Shown one piece after another: positions 42,838 through 50,511 of a stretch of DNA of 64,000 nucleotides. Source of the stretch: CAYILR01 sp964364175 (GTDB lineage Bacteria > Bdellovibrionota > UBA1018). The stretch lies in the NCBI GenBank assembly GCA_964364175.1, contig CAYILR010000008.1, forward strand, positions 38,441-102,440, given 5' to 3'. A program made the position numbers and the translations under genes. The first letter of the stretch is position 1; each line of letters begins with the position of its first letter. The notes beneath the pieces are model-generated. The model was not told where the DNA came from and did not search any database. It saw only the letters and a list, made by a program, of their open reading frames with translations.

Positions 42838-44160
42838 GTCTTTCGCCGGGGCACCAAGCACCACCTCACCGTTCACCTTCACAGCGACGAATCCGTCGTA
42901 GTCGAATGTGGCGTCAAGCAACTCGAAGGTGAAGGCGACGGCTGGATTCCACGCCTTCGAGACAACCGCCAGCGTCGTGTTGCCCCGGTAGAGCTTCGCC
43001 ACCGCCAAGTTGGTGCTTGTCTTTTCGATGACAACAGAAACTTGACTATTCAGTAACGTGAACGCAACAAACGGATAGACGGTCACGCTAGGGGTAAACG
43101 CGATGGCCATGGTGGTGGTGAGCCCGCGGCCCGCTCGCGCCATGGAGTCCATGCCGCCAGTAAACAGCACCTCAAAGGGAGCGCCGGCAGTCTTGTTGAG
43201 GGTCGTGGTTCCTATACCGACGGTCTCGGTTCCGGCGCCGACAGCCGATGACGCCTGGTTGAGCCAGGACGCCCCCACAGCCACGGTGCGGGGCACGGTG
43301 GCCAGACCGAAGGTCTCGGAGGCCCCGAGGGTGTGGGAGCCCTCTGGGGCCACCAGGAGCGCTGGGGAGGTGCCTTCCTCCAAGGTCGAGCCCAGCGACC
43401 CGGCGCTGAGGTTGTAGACACCGGGAAACAGAGGCCAGTGTTCCAGATCTGGGTACTTGCCAAGCGTCTGTGAGCAAGTTGCGGTCAGCTTCTCCTCAGT
43501 GATCGCCAGAGCCGTCAGCGTGGGGGCCTGGCCTTGGCCCCACGCCATCTGGCTCTCTTGCCCGGCCAAGAGAGTCACGTTGGTTGCGTTATCAACGAAC
43601 ACTTCGCGGTTCAAGTTGACGGCGTAGCGAGCACCAGCCGTGAAGGGAGCTTCGAGGGTGACCCGGAGGGTGGCGCCGGATTGGGAGAGGCCGATGACGG
43701 CGGGTTGGCGGGCCAAGTCGATCGGTGAAATCTGCACAACGTCTGCATACACATCGAACTCGATGGTTGCGATGGTTGCGGAGAATACGACGTCGAACTC
43801 GGAGGGACTCACCCAGACGATGGAGGACACAATGAGATCAGCTACTGTGACCGCGAACGTCTGGGTCACGAACGCCGGGTTCATCGGCGTACCATCAGCC
43901 ATCGACTGGGCTGTGCCGGCAATCGTGACCGTGTAGCCACCAGCCAACGGCGCCGGGGAGGTCAGCAGAAGCTCGAATTCCACATCCGACCGCCGGATCA
44001 CGGATGTGATCGCCGGGAGCCCGCCACCAGGAGTCCAAAGTGCTGGGTTTTCAGGGTCTTCTGGGGCCGAAGTTCCGAGCTTTCGCATCGGGACATCGAA
44101 CATCGCTAGGATGGATGATTGGCCTGATCCGTTTGCATAGATGAGCTTCGGTGCTGCCAT
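42160..44160 (-). CDS. Large virion protein, tail-fibre or adhesin-like
   Basis: A 666-residue protein of short beta-rich segments, Ser/Thr/Gly/Ala-rich, with few cysteines, typical of tail-fibre, baseplate or Ig-like decoration proteins. It starts MAAPKLIYANGSGQSS. No catalytic motif. The ribosome-binding site before ATG 44160 is weak. Its last 678 nt overlap the Rep-like frame antisense. Confidence 0.65.
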   Translation of the reverse strand: MAAPKLIYANGSGQSSILAMFDVPMRKLGTSAPEDPENPALWTPGGGLPAITSVIRRSDVEFELLLTSPAPLAGGYTVTIAGTAQSMADGTPMNPAFVTQTFAVTVADLIVSSIVWVSPSEFDVVFSATIATIEFDVYADVVQISPIDLARQPAVIGLSQSGATLRVTLEAPFTAGARYAVNLNREVFVDNATNVTLLAGQESQMAWGQGQAPTLTALAITEEKLTATCSQTLGKYPDLEHWPLFPGVYNLSAGSLGSTLEEGTSPALLVAPEGSHTLGASETFGLATVPRTVAVGASWLNQASSAVGAGTETVGIGTTTLNKTAGAPFEVLFTGGMDSMARAGRGLTTTMAIAFTPSVTVYPFVAFTLLNSQVSVVIEKTSTNLAVAKLYRGNTTLAVVSKAWNPAVAFTFELLDATFDYDGFVAVKVNGEVVLGAPAKDLLDPLLLDAAASNTALAVTLGAPTFPAVTFSVTFSANMVLTSYIGIGLRGFDSKDLFSFSANSLTSVVTTGANPPLSPGYQGTGKAAFGIHAEYLDAVDAVQVIIGLNEDAQPLQFTGSVSLLTGTEQVMDQVLLDQSHVLVGGNEIVVVFLHPKSWVGILAGVSLEIGGDEFSVVVPVIPLGQPAITSLLVQQPARWYHPRLSNEADIANMASFGPAAVIQTPN

Positions 44161-44274
44161 GCTTCAGAATGCTTGCCTTCTGCGATCGAGAGGAGCTAAC
44201 CTCTGTTCATGGAGCCAAAGGCCAAGGGTTACCTCCAACGTAACACCCTCGACCAATCACTTGCTCCGTTTCAT

Positions 44275-44680
44275 GGGGATGATCTGGTTTCGACACGGGA
44301 GGAAGAACGCAGAGAGCGAGCCGGGGACGTTTGCAACCTCGTCAAAAAGCGAACAAAACCAAAAAAGCCAACGACAACGTCGAGGCTGCTCCCGCTCTCA
44401 TGGCGGCCTGAAAGGGTCGCTCCTGAGGAAGGAGCAAGAGACAGGGCCTCAACAGCCTGAGTCTCCGGCAGACCGCCAGAGTGCCTTCTGTAGCGGACCC
44501 TGACGAAACCACTGAAGGCTGGGCATCAAGCAGGGCCAACCTGCTCGCTTGATGAGGAGGAAAACTGGGTTGGCGCCGCCTCGGGCAGCACATCAGTCGG
44601 TGGGTATGCACCGAACACGCTCGTAGCGCTCTGTTGACGGATTCTTGTGGACGCGAGTTCGATTCTCGCCATCTCCACCA
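44275..44680 (+). ncRNA. ssrA: tmRNA
   Basis: The 5' end GGGGATG (44275-44281) pairs with CATCTCC (44670-44676), with the alanine G3:U70 pair; A and CCA follow to 44680. The 5' side continues ATCTGGTTTCGACACGG, matching the tmRNA signature, and the 3' side has a T-arm GCGAG-TTCGATT-CTCGC. The tag frame (44367-44411) encodes ANDNVEAAPALMAA followed by TGA, a proteobacterial-type degradation tag. tmRNA frees stalled ribosomes and tags the partial protein. The length of 406 nt is normal. It lies between a structural gene and a terminator. Confidence 0.96.
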
Positions 44681-44747
44681 ACGAGTTTGCAGCTTCTCTC
44701 AAAAGCTGATGGTGGAGGCGCCACGGCACCGTGGTTAGCCCTAGTGG

Positions 44748-44784
44748 CGCGGGAGGCTGAAGCCTCCCGCGTTGCTTTTTTTTT
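44748..44784 (+). terminator. Rho-independent terminator after tmRNA
   Basis: A 10-bp GC-rich stem (44748-44757 with 44762-44771), a TGAA loop and a T-run at 44776-44784. Confidence 0.92.
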
Positions 44785-44800
44785 GCGACTCTCAAAAAGC

Positions 44801-45373
44801 CTAGTCCAAACGACCTTGGCTTTTGAGCCAGCGGGCGGTCTGCGCCCTGTTGTGCAGGTCGGTGACGGCGTACTTTCCCAGATGTTGAAGTACGATCTTC
44901 TGCAAAAGCTTGGTGTTCAGTTTCACGCTCGACAAGAGGAAGTCGAGATCCGCCAAATCTTTCGGACGCGCAGCGACCATTTTCATCGCAACCAAGAACT
45001 CGGGCGTGACCACCGGGATATCAAAACCGGTGACCTTCTTTGCAGAGTCAATAGCCGCGTCATACAAGTCGCGGTACTCGTCTCCTCGGTCAATGAAGTC
45101 AAACGGTACACCGGCTATCTCGACCGAACGACCACCGACATTGAGGCGGGCGCCCTTCTTTGCGAAGGAAGGAACCTGAGACACCATGAGGTCGACATCT
45201 TTGGTGAGACGCGAGCTTCCGTAAGCTTGCATGGCAAAGCCGCCACCTAGGGCAAACTGAACTCGTGGATGCTCAGCTTTGAGCCTTGTAACCACGTCCG
45301 CCAACGCTTCCTTCACCTCCGTGAAGGACAACGGAGGACGAGGCGGGCCAGAAGACCGGACTTTAGCAGCCAT
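44801..45373 (-). CDS. Nucleotidyltransferase (AbiEii/MenT-like fold)
   Basis: A 190-residue protein with FALGGGFAMQAYGSSRLTKDVDLMV, the GG..A...R.TxDxD signature of the nucleotidyltransferase fold; Asp59 and Asp61 would bind metal. A second conserved stretch is VVTPEFLVAMKMVAARPKDLADL. Related proteins include the AbiEii and MenT toxins and small nucleotidyltransferases of the DUF1814 type. No AbiEi-type antitoxin is adjacent. The ATG lies 6 nt after a good -10 box, so the mRNA is probably leaderless. Target unknown; tRNA is an attractive guess given the tRNA cluster. Confidence 0.75.
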   Translation of the reverse strand: MAAKVRSSGPPRPPLSFTEVKEALADVVTRLKAEHPRVQFALGGGFAMQAYGSSRLTKDVDLMVSQVPSFAKKGARLNVGGRSVEIAGVPFDFIDRGDEYRDLYDAAIDSAKKVTGFDIPVVTPEFLVAMKMVAARPKDLADLDFLLSSVKLNTKLLQKIVLQHLGKYAVTDLHNRAQTARWLKSQGRLD

Positions 45374-45379
45374 ACAGCC

Positions 45380-45407
45380 AGGATAAGCCGGTTATTAGGA
45401 AAGTCAA
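45380..45407 (-). promoter_or_regulatory. Promoter of the nucleotidyltransferase gene
   Basis: Minus-strand TTGACT (45402-45407) and TATCCT (45380-45385), 16 nt apart, 6 nt before the ATG. The GTCAA half-site is absent. Confidence 0.65.
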
Positions 45408-45477
45408 CGCCACCTGTGTTGTGACGTTCGTCGCTTTGTCCTACATTGGCAACAAGTAACTAGATCCAGCCACTTAC

Positions 45478-45525
45478 GCCTGATCTGCCAAGACAACTTG
45501 ACGTTTTCAACCGAGGGACTATGAT
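45478..45525 (+). promoter_or_regulatory. Promoter with shared upstream element
   Basis: TTGACG (45498-45503) and TATGAT (45520-45525), 16 nt apart; dyad GCCAA-N6-TTGAC at 45487-45502. The 14-bp element GCCTGATCTGCCAA (45478-45491) is identical in sequence and spacing to 26812-26825. Confidence 0.82.
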
Positions 45526-45548
45526 AGAGAGGCACCAAGGAGTCCAAC

Positions 45549-46487
45549 GTGGCCATCAAGAAGAAGACCTTTTCGGCGGCGGACCGGGCGGCGTACATCG
45601 AGTCGAAGAAGAACGAGGTCAAGGGTCTCCTCGACACGCTCACCGACAACGTCAAGGCGCTCACGTCCAGCGACGACTGGAAGAAGTACCTCAAGTTCCA
45701 GACCTTCTTCCGCCGCTACAGCTTCAACAACGTCCTTCTCATCACGATCCAGTGCCCGAACGCCACGGCGGTCGCCGGATACCGCACCTGGCAGAAGGCC
45801 GGGCGCCAGGTGAAGAAGGGCGCCAAGAGCATCAAGATCTTGGCCCCCATCGTCCGCAAGTTCAACGTCAAGGCTGAGAACGACCAGGGCCAGATGGAGG
45901 AGACCGAGAAGAAGAGCCTCTACTTCCGCGCTGTGCCGGTGTTCGACGTGAGCCAGACCGAAGGTGAGCCACTCCCGACGGCGCAGCGCTGCACGCTCCT
46001 GAGCGGCAACGAGGCCGAGGCGACCGAGGCGTTCGACACGCTCTTGAGCTTCGCCTCCGACCTCGGCTACAAGGTCGAAGACGAGGCGCTGGCCGAGGGG
46101 TTCAACGGCTACGTGGACTTCAACGCGAAGCGCATCGTCCTTCGCGCCTCGAACCCCAAGCTCCAGAAGGCCAAGACCTTGGCCCACGAGATCGCCCACG
46201 CGCTCCTACACAGCACCCCCGAGCTTCGCAAGGACATTGCCCATGACTCGTCGGACCACCGCGAGGTCGAGGCTGAGTCGGTGGCCTTCTGCGTGATGAA
46301 CGCCTTTGGCCTCGACTCCGGCAGCTACAGTTTTGGGTATGTCGCAACCTGGGCTGGCGGCGACGCGAAGAAGATCCAGCAGTCGGCGTCGCGTATCCAG
46401 AAGGCCGTGTGCCAGATCTTGGACGCGGTCCTGCCCGAGAACAGCCAGGACGAGAGCGACGAAGACAGCGCCGCCGAAGCGGCATGA
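45549..46487 (+). CDS. ArdC-like anti-restriction protein
   Basis: A 312-residue protein. The N-terminal half (KYLKFQTFFRRYSFNNVLLI...GYRTWQKAGRQVKKGAK) matches the ssDNA-binding domain of ArdC-type proteins; the C-terminal half has HEIAHALLHS and EVEAESVAFCV, a zincin-type peptidase core. ArdC protects incoming plasmid DNA against restriction. GTG 45549 has AAGGAG 6 nt upstream. It is the first gene of an operon from the promoter at 45498. Confidence 0.82.
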   Translation: MAIKKKTFSAADRAAYIESKKNEVKGLLDTLTDNVKALTSSDDWKKYLKFQTFFRRYSFNNVLLITIQCPNATAVAGYRTWQKAGRQVKKGAKSIKILAPIVRKFNVKAENDQGQMEETEKKSLYFRAVPVFDVSQTEGEPLPTAQRCTLLSGNEAEATEAFDTLLSFASDLGYKVEDEALAEGFNGYVDFNAKRIVLRASNPKLQKAKTLAHEIAHALLHSTPELRKDIAHDSSDHREVEAESVAFCVMNAFGLDSGSYSFGYVATWAGGDAKKIQQSASRIQKAVCQILDAVLPENSQDESDEDSAAEAA

Positions 46488-46526
46488 GCACTTGAGGACC
46501 AAAGCGACATCAACTAGGAGGATTTC

Positions 46527-47087
46527 ATGACGATGAAGAAAGAGCGGATCAACCACTACGAGTTCGTTGCCGACGTGCGCAAGCGCCTCGAAGTCGGGCT
46601 CGCCAAGTACGGCAGCGCGCTGCACATCAGTGGCAACATGGGCGCCGGCAGCATCTTCGCCGAGATCGAGCCGACCTTCGGGCTCGCCGTGAAGCTGGCC
46701 GTCGATGCGGACCTGCTGCGCGACCCCGAGGGTGGCGCCGTCAAGACGACCGTCACCTGCTCGTGCTCACACCAGACGCCGGGCTTTGCGCTGCTCATGG
46801 CGTCGATGATGCAGGATGCGGCCAACCTCGCGCTCCTCATCGAGGCGGCCTACGACAGTAAGCTCGTTTTCTTCGAGGCGAAGTGCATCGTCGAGTTGAC
46901 GGCCGTCGGCGACAAGAAGATCGAAGTCATCAAGCTCGTTCGCGCGATCACCGGACTGCCGCTCAAGGAGGCCAAGGACTTCGTCGACGCTGCGCCCAAG
47001 AACGTCGGCGAAGCGCTGCCCAGGATCGAAGCCGAAGCCTTCAAGGCGAGGCTCGAAGCCCAAGGCGCCATCGTCACCCTCAAGTGA
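46527..47087 (+). CDS. Protein with ribosomal L7/L12 C-terminal domain
   Basis: A 186-residue protein. Residues from about 118 to the end (ELTAVGDKKIEVIKLVRAI, then TGLPLKEAKDFVDAAPK) match the C-terminal domain of ribosomal protein bL12, which recruits translation factors to the ribosome. The N-terminal 115 residues are not the usual L12 dimerisation domain. Viral proteins with L12 domains have been described. AGGAGG stands 5 nt before ATG 46527. It may bind translation factors or ribosomes. Confidence 0.85.
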   Translation: MTMKKERINHYEFVADVRKRLEVGLAKYGSALHISGNMGAGSIFAEIEPTFGLAVKLAVDADLLRDPEGGAVKTTVTCSCSHQTPGFALLMASMMQDAANLALLIEAAYDSKLVFFEAKCIVELTAVGDKKIEVIKLVRAITGLPLKEAKDFVDAAPKNVGEALPRIEAEAFKARLEAQGAIVTLK

Positions 47088-47102
47088 GAGGCAGCCTGAA
47101 CG

Positions 47103-47483
47103 ATGACCTCCCGCAACCCACAGAAGGACCTGTCGCTGTCCGTCCGCCTCCGGAACGTGCTCTACTTCATGGAGATCGACAGCGAAGAGAAGCTCGACGA
47201 AGCCCTCGGCTCTGGCCTGCTCCGTACCAAGCGGAACATCGGGCCGAAGTCCATCGCCGAGGCCGCCGCTTGGCTCAGGGCGCAGTCGTTCGCCGGTATG
47301 GAGGACGGAGCCGTGCTCCGGCTCGATGTCGATGAGCGCGGCTGGAAGATCTGGCGTGGTATCTCGGCTGTCGAGGACAAGGAACTCGCGCCGATGATGC
47401 CGGGACAGGCGCTCGTGTTCATCACAGACGCTTGGCCGGTGGGCACAGTGATCGAGGTCAGCGTACCAAGAAAGGCAACCTGA
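47103..47483 (+). CDS. Protein with RNA-polymerase alpha-CTD-like domain
   Basis: A 126-residue protein whose first 65 residues (LSVRLRNVLYFMEIDS...RTKRNIGPKSIAEAAAWL) follow the helix-hairpin-helix pattern of the alpha C-terminal domain, including the rNxGxKS loop. In bacteria that domain contacts promoter DNA and regulators. The rest is unknown. It follows the L12-domain gene by 15 nt. The match is from pattern reading. Confidence 0.6.
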   Translation: MTSRNPQKDLSLSVRLRNVLYFMEIDSEEKLDEALGSGLLRTKRNIGPKSIAEAAAWLRAQSFAGMEDGAVLRLDVDERGWKIWRGISAVEDKELAPMMPGQALVFITDAWPVGTVIEVSVPRKAT

Positions 47484-47486
47484 ACC

Positions 47487-48968
47487 ATGCCAGCCAACCT
47501 CGACGCCATCATCAAGAAGCTCGCCAAGAAGGTCAAGATCGGTGAGTACGACCCGATGGAGGTCGTCGAGGCGCTCAACCTCACCGAGCCAGGTTGGACC
47601 ATCGAGCCCATCACGACGACGATGCAGGCGTCGGGCTACAGCAATCAAAAGGAACGGTTCGAGCGCTTGTGGGCTGAAGCTCTCAAGCTCGACGTCAGCA
47701 GCAAGCACCGCACGGAGTTCACCGACGTCCCACCCGACATGGAGCCCATCGCGCTCCACACCGACCATCTGTCCATCCATTGGAAGGAAGGGAACAAGCT
47801 CACGCCGAAGCAGGCCGAAGACCAGTTGAAGGATGTCCTCGCCAAGCTGGAGAAGCCACTCATCAAGGGCAAGACGCTGCCGTCGAACCTCCAGGTCGAC
47901 GGGCTCTATTTTGCCGGCTTCAAGAAGCCAGATCCCGGCTACCGGGGCGCCAGCGTTGACCTCATCAAGCCGAGGCTCGGCGTGCCGGGCTTCCTCATCA
48001 AGAGCCCCACGGGCGCGGAGCTTGAGCTTCCGGTGCAGCCCACCGGTCGAGCCGGGCCAGGCGACCCCACCAAGCTCGCAGCGGCCATGATCTGGACGTG
48101 GCTCTACAAAGAGACCGACGCACCGGCGAAGGCAGCCGCGTACCTGGAGAACCCGGAGACGCAGGCCCGCCACGGCGCTCAGAGTCGGACGAAGGAGATC
48201 GCCGAAGCCGGTGGTGCCGGCAACGTCGGCTCATGTCCCATCTGTGACCGTCTCCAGAAGCTTGAAAAGAAGCGGACCAGAAGCGGGCACCCCGTCATGG
48301 TCCACCACGGCTACAAGCGCCCAGGAACCGGGTACATCTACGGCGACTGCTTCGGCGTCGGGTACCCTCCCTACGAGCTTTCCGCCGAAGGTTGTGAGGC
48401 GTACCTCGTCCAACTGGCTGAGTGGATCAAGAGGCAGAAGGAGCGCGTCGCCAACATCAAGGCTCGACAGGAGATGGAGTGCTGGCTCGGGATGCCGGAG
48501 AGCAAATACCGGCCTGCTGAGGAGTACAAGCTCGTCACGATCCACAAGAACGGCCGCATGGAGGACCAGGGAGAAGCGCCGCTGACCCGAGATCAGGCCC
48601 GGAAGATGATGGGCGTCGGCAAGGATTGGAACGAGCGCCAGGTGCAGCAGAAGTTTTGGGAGGGAAAGAAGAAGGGCCGGAACTCGCGGGTCGTCAATGC
48701 GGATCCCGGTGCTGATCCCGCTGCCATCTTCAACAAGGTGCAGCAGGCTGACCTGAAGGAAGCTGAGGGCGAGCTTCGGCAGATGGAGAACGACCAAGCT
48801 CACTTCGAGAAGAAGATCCGCGATTGGACGCTCCAGCCGCTGCCAGGCACGACGACAGCCTCGACCCGCATGGACGAGGTGGCCGAGAAGCTCCTAGCCT
48901 TCACGACGCCCGAGAAGGTCCGGGCCGCGGTCGAAGAAGCCGCCGACCTCCTGGCCAAGCTGGAGTGA
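47487..48968 (+). CDS. 493-residue protein, unknown
   Basis: A large protein in the ArdC/L12 operon, starting 3 nt after the previous stop. The middle has CPICDRLQKLEKK followed by GDCFGVGYPPYE, a possible zinc site and a phage-type motif. The C-terminus is coiled coil. No enzymatic motif seen. Confidence 0.65.
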   Translation: MPANLDAIIKKLAKKVKIGEYDPMEVVEALNLTEPGWTIEPITTTMQASGYSNQKERFERLWAEALKLDVSSKHRTEFTDVPPDMEPIALHTDHLSIHWKEGNKLTPKQAEDQLKDVLAKLEKPLIKGKTLPSNLQVDGLYFAGFKKPDPGYRGASVDLIKPRLGVPGFLIKSPTGAELELPVQPTGRAGPGDPTKLAAAMIWTWLYKETDAPAKAAAYLENPETQARHGAQSRTKEIAEAGGAGNVGSCPICDRLQKLEKKRTRSGHPVMVHHGYKRPGTGYIYGDCFGVGYPPYELSAEGCEAYLVQLAEWIKRQKERVANIKARQEMECWLGMPESKYRPAEEYKLVTIHKNGRMEDQGEAPLTRDQARKMMGVGKDWNERQVQQKFWEGKKKGRNSRVVNADPGADPAAIFNKVQQADLKEAEGELRQMENDQAHFEKKIRDWTLQPLPGTTTASTRMDEVAEKLLAFTTPEKVRAAVEEAADLLAKLE

Positions 48969-49021
48969 CGCTCGGACAGAGGCCCTGGCCCTCGATCGCA
49001 ATCCGGGGTAAAGCAGGTGCC

Positions 49022-49276
49022 GTGGACACGACTACGAAGGTGAGGCCGAAGACCAAGCCACCGGCTGTTGGTGGTGCCTTGCACATCTGCCCTAACGATC
49101 CGCTTGACTCGCTTGACCCGTTCGAGAAGCTCACGGCCTTGTGCGGCGCTGCCTGTTACTTGTTCAAGAACGGTGACATCATGCCCACGGACTTCGACTT
49201 CTATCTTCTGGGCTCCGGCCACGAGGCTGCGACCTGTATGGAGTGCCGCAAAGCGGCCGGCTTAGGAGCCACATGA
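49022..49276 (+). CDS. 84-residue Cys-containing protein
   Basis: Starts at GTG 49022 with AGG upstream. Contains HICPNDPLDS and later CMECRKAAGLG, possible zinc ligands. No function known. Confidence 0.55.
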   Translation: MDTTTKVRPKTKPPAVGGALHICPNDPLDSLDPFEKLTALCGAACYLFKNGDIMPTDFDFYLLGSGHEAATCMECRKAAGLGAT

Positions 49277-49395
49277 GCGCGATCGACTCCGATGCGAACG
49301 GCATGACCAGGGAGATAACAACGTGTGGGTCATCGACGAAGCCTTGGCCAAATTCAGAGAGGTCAACCCTGGGCGCTAACCGCCCGAGGCCCTGA
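49273..49395 (+). CDS. Possible small gene(s)
   Basis: An ATGA overlap starts a 40-residue frame at 49273. In another frame, GTG 49323 with AGGGAG upstream opens an 18-residue peptide (WVIDEALAKFREVNPGR) ending at 49379 that reads more like a real protein. Only one can be favoured; neither is certain. Confidence 0.3.
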   Translation: MSAIDSDANGMTREITTCGSSTKPWPNSERSTLGANRPRP

Positions 49396-49424
49396 ACGTA
49401 GCATCCGGTAAGGTGGGGCAACGG

Positions 49425-49868
49425 ATGCACGAAATACCAGCGACGCCGGGTAGCTCCTCACCGACCCGGCAATCATCGAAAGGGAGTATGTCTCTCGGAC
49501 ACATTGAGTATTGTTCAAGATGCGGCAAAGACGTCAACGGCACTGGGCTTGGCTGTCGAGCCCATGGCCCGTCGATGGCAAGCGCAACAAGGAGCGCTGT
49601 GCTCGCGCAAGTCCTACGCTCTCCTGAGCTTCTGGAGGAGATGGCGGCGCTGGAACACCTCCGTTGGTCGGGCTGGGAGACGTACCGAGAGTCCATCTTG
49701 GAGAAGGGCGACCGCCGTAAGCCAGAGGACCCGGAGACGCACCTGGAGCGCTGGAAGAGGCTGCGTGAGACGCCGTACCGGGACCTCACCGAAGCCGAGA
49801 AGGAGAGCGATCGAGTCGAAGCCCGAAAGACCCGAGATCTCATCATCGTGGCTCTGGGACTGGAATGA
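49425..49868 (+). CDS. Phage protein with RyR-like helical pattern
   Basis: About 147 residues. The Cys-pair start (YCSRCGKDV) is followed by AALEHLRWSGWETY and TPYRDLTEAEKESDRVEAR, a pattern seen in phage proteins related to RyR-type helical domains. The start is uncertain (GTG 49413, ATG 49425 or ATG 49488). The stop overlaps the XRE gene. Confidence 0.6.
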   Translation: MHEIPATPGSSSPTRQSSKGSMSLGHIEYCSRCGKDVNGTGLGCRAHGPSMASATRSAVLAQVLRSPELLEEMAALEHLRWSGWETYRESILEKGDRRKPEDPETHLERWKRLRETPYRDLTEAEKESDRVEARKTRDLIIVALGLE

Positions 49869-50203
49869 CACGGCCCATCCCGCCAGAGGCCATGCACTAC
49901 GGGGACGCCGTGCGCCTCCTGCGGGAAGCGCAGCGTATGACCCTGCGGGCTCTCGCTAGGAAGGTCGGGCTCTCGGCCCCGTTCCTCTCGGACCTGGAAC
50001 ACGGCCGCCGTCGAACGGACCATCACGAAGCCCTCGCCGCCGCGCTCGACGTCGATGAGGCCGAGCTTCGAGCCCTCGACGGCCGCATCACCCAGGCCAT
50101 GAAGGACTGGATGGAGAAGAACCCCAAGCTCGTCGCCTTCTTGGAGGAGTGCCGGAAGCGGCGAGTCGATCCGATGAACCTGGTGCTCAGAGAGACCACA
50201 TGA
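49865..50203 (+). CDS. XRE-family transcription regulator
   Basis: A 112-residue protein with a lambda-repressor-type helix-turn-helix: RLLREAQRMTLRALARKVGL followed by SAPFLSDLEHGRR. It should bind a palindromic operator as a dimer; the dyads described at the operon heads are candidates, as they would be for the second XRE protein at 62509. Starts in an ATGA overlap. Confidence 0.85.
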   Translation: MTRPIPPEAMHYGDAVRLLREAQRMTLRALARKVGLSAPFLSDLEHGRRRTDHHEALAAALDVDEAELRALDGRITQAMKDWMEKNPKLVAFLEECRKRRVDPMNLVLRETT

Positions 50204-50511
50204 ACATCTGGGACAAGCCGTACATGGAGCACGGGCCGACCATCACCACGACGGCAAACACACAGCTTGCTGACGGCACCGATGTTCCGGTGCGGGGCGT
50301 GGACCTGGCTATGCTCCAGCGTCTGGTGGATGTGGTTGGGGTGGAACGCGCAAACGCGATGCTGACGGGGGAGCCGCTTTCCGCTCCCCCGTCAGCACCT
50401 ACGCGCATCCCGACTAGGAATGAGCTACCTCGTATCAGTGACATCCCGAAGTACCGACGCAGACCAGCGGTCGGAGGGCCGAGCACCTCGGTGGCCATCC
50501 CATGCCTATGA
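50200..50511 (+). CDS. 103-residue protein spanning a hairpin
   Basis: A small protein with no known motif. The coding sequence contains a perfect 14-bp inverted repeat (50361-50396). Starts in an ATGA overlap with the regulator gene. Confidence 0.55.
   Translation: MNIWDKPYMEHGPTITTTANTQLADGTDVPVRGVDLAMLQRLVDVVGVERANAMLTGEPLSAPPSAPTRIPTRNELPRISDIPKYRRRPAVGGPSTSVAIPCL
50361..50396 (+). repeat. 14-bp perfect inverted repeat within a gene
   Basis: Arms 50361-50374 and 50383-50396 pair perfectly with an 8-nt loop. In coding sequence this is unlikely by chance; it may control translation of the next gene or stop transcription in part. Confidence 0.8.

Noticed and set aside
44141..44795. Short frames on both strands across the tmRNA
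   Set aside because: The region is explained by tmRNA and its terminator; only the short tag frame is translated.
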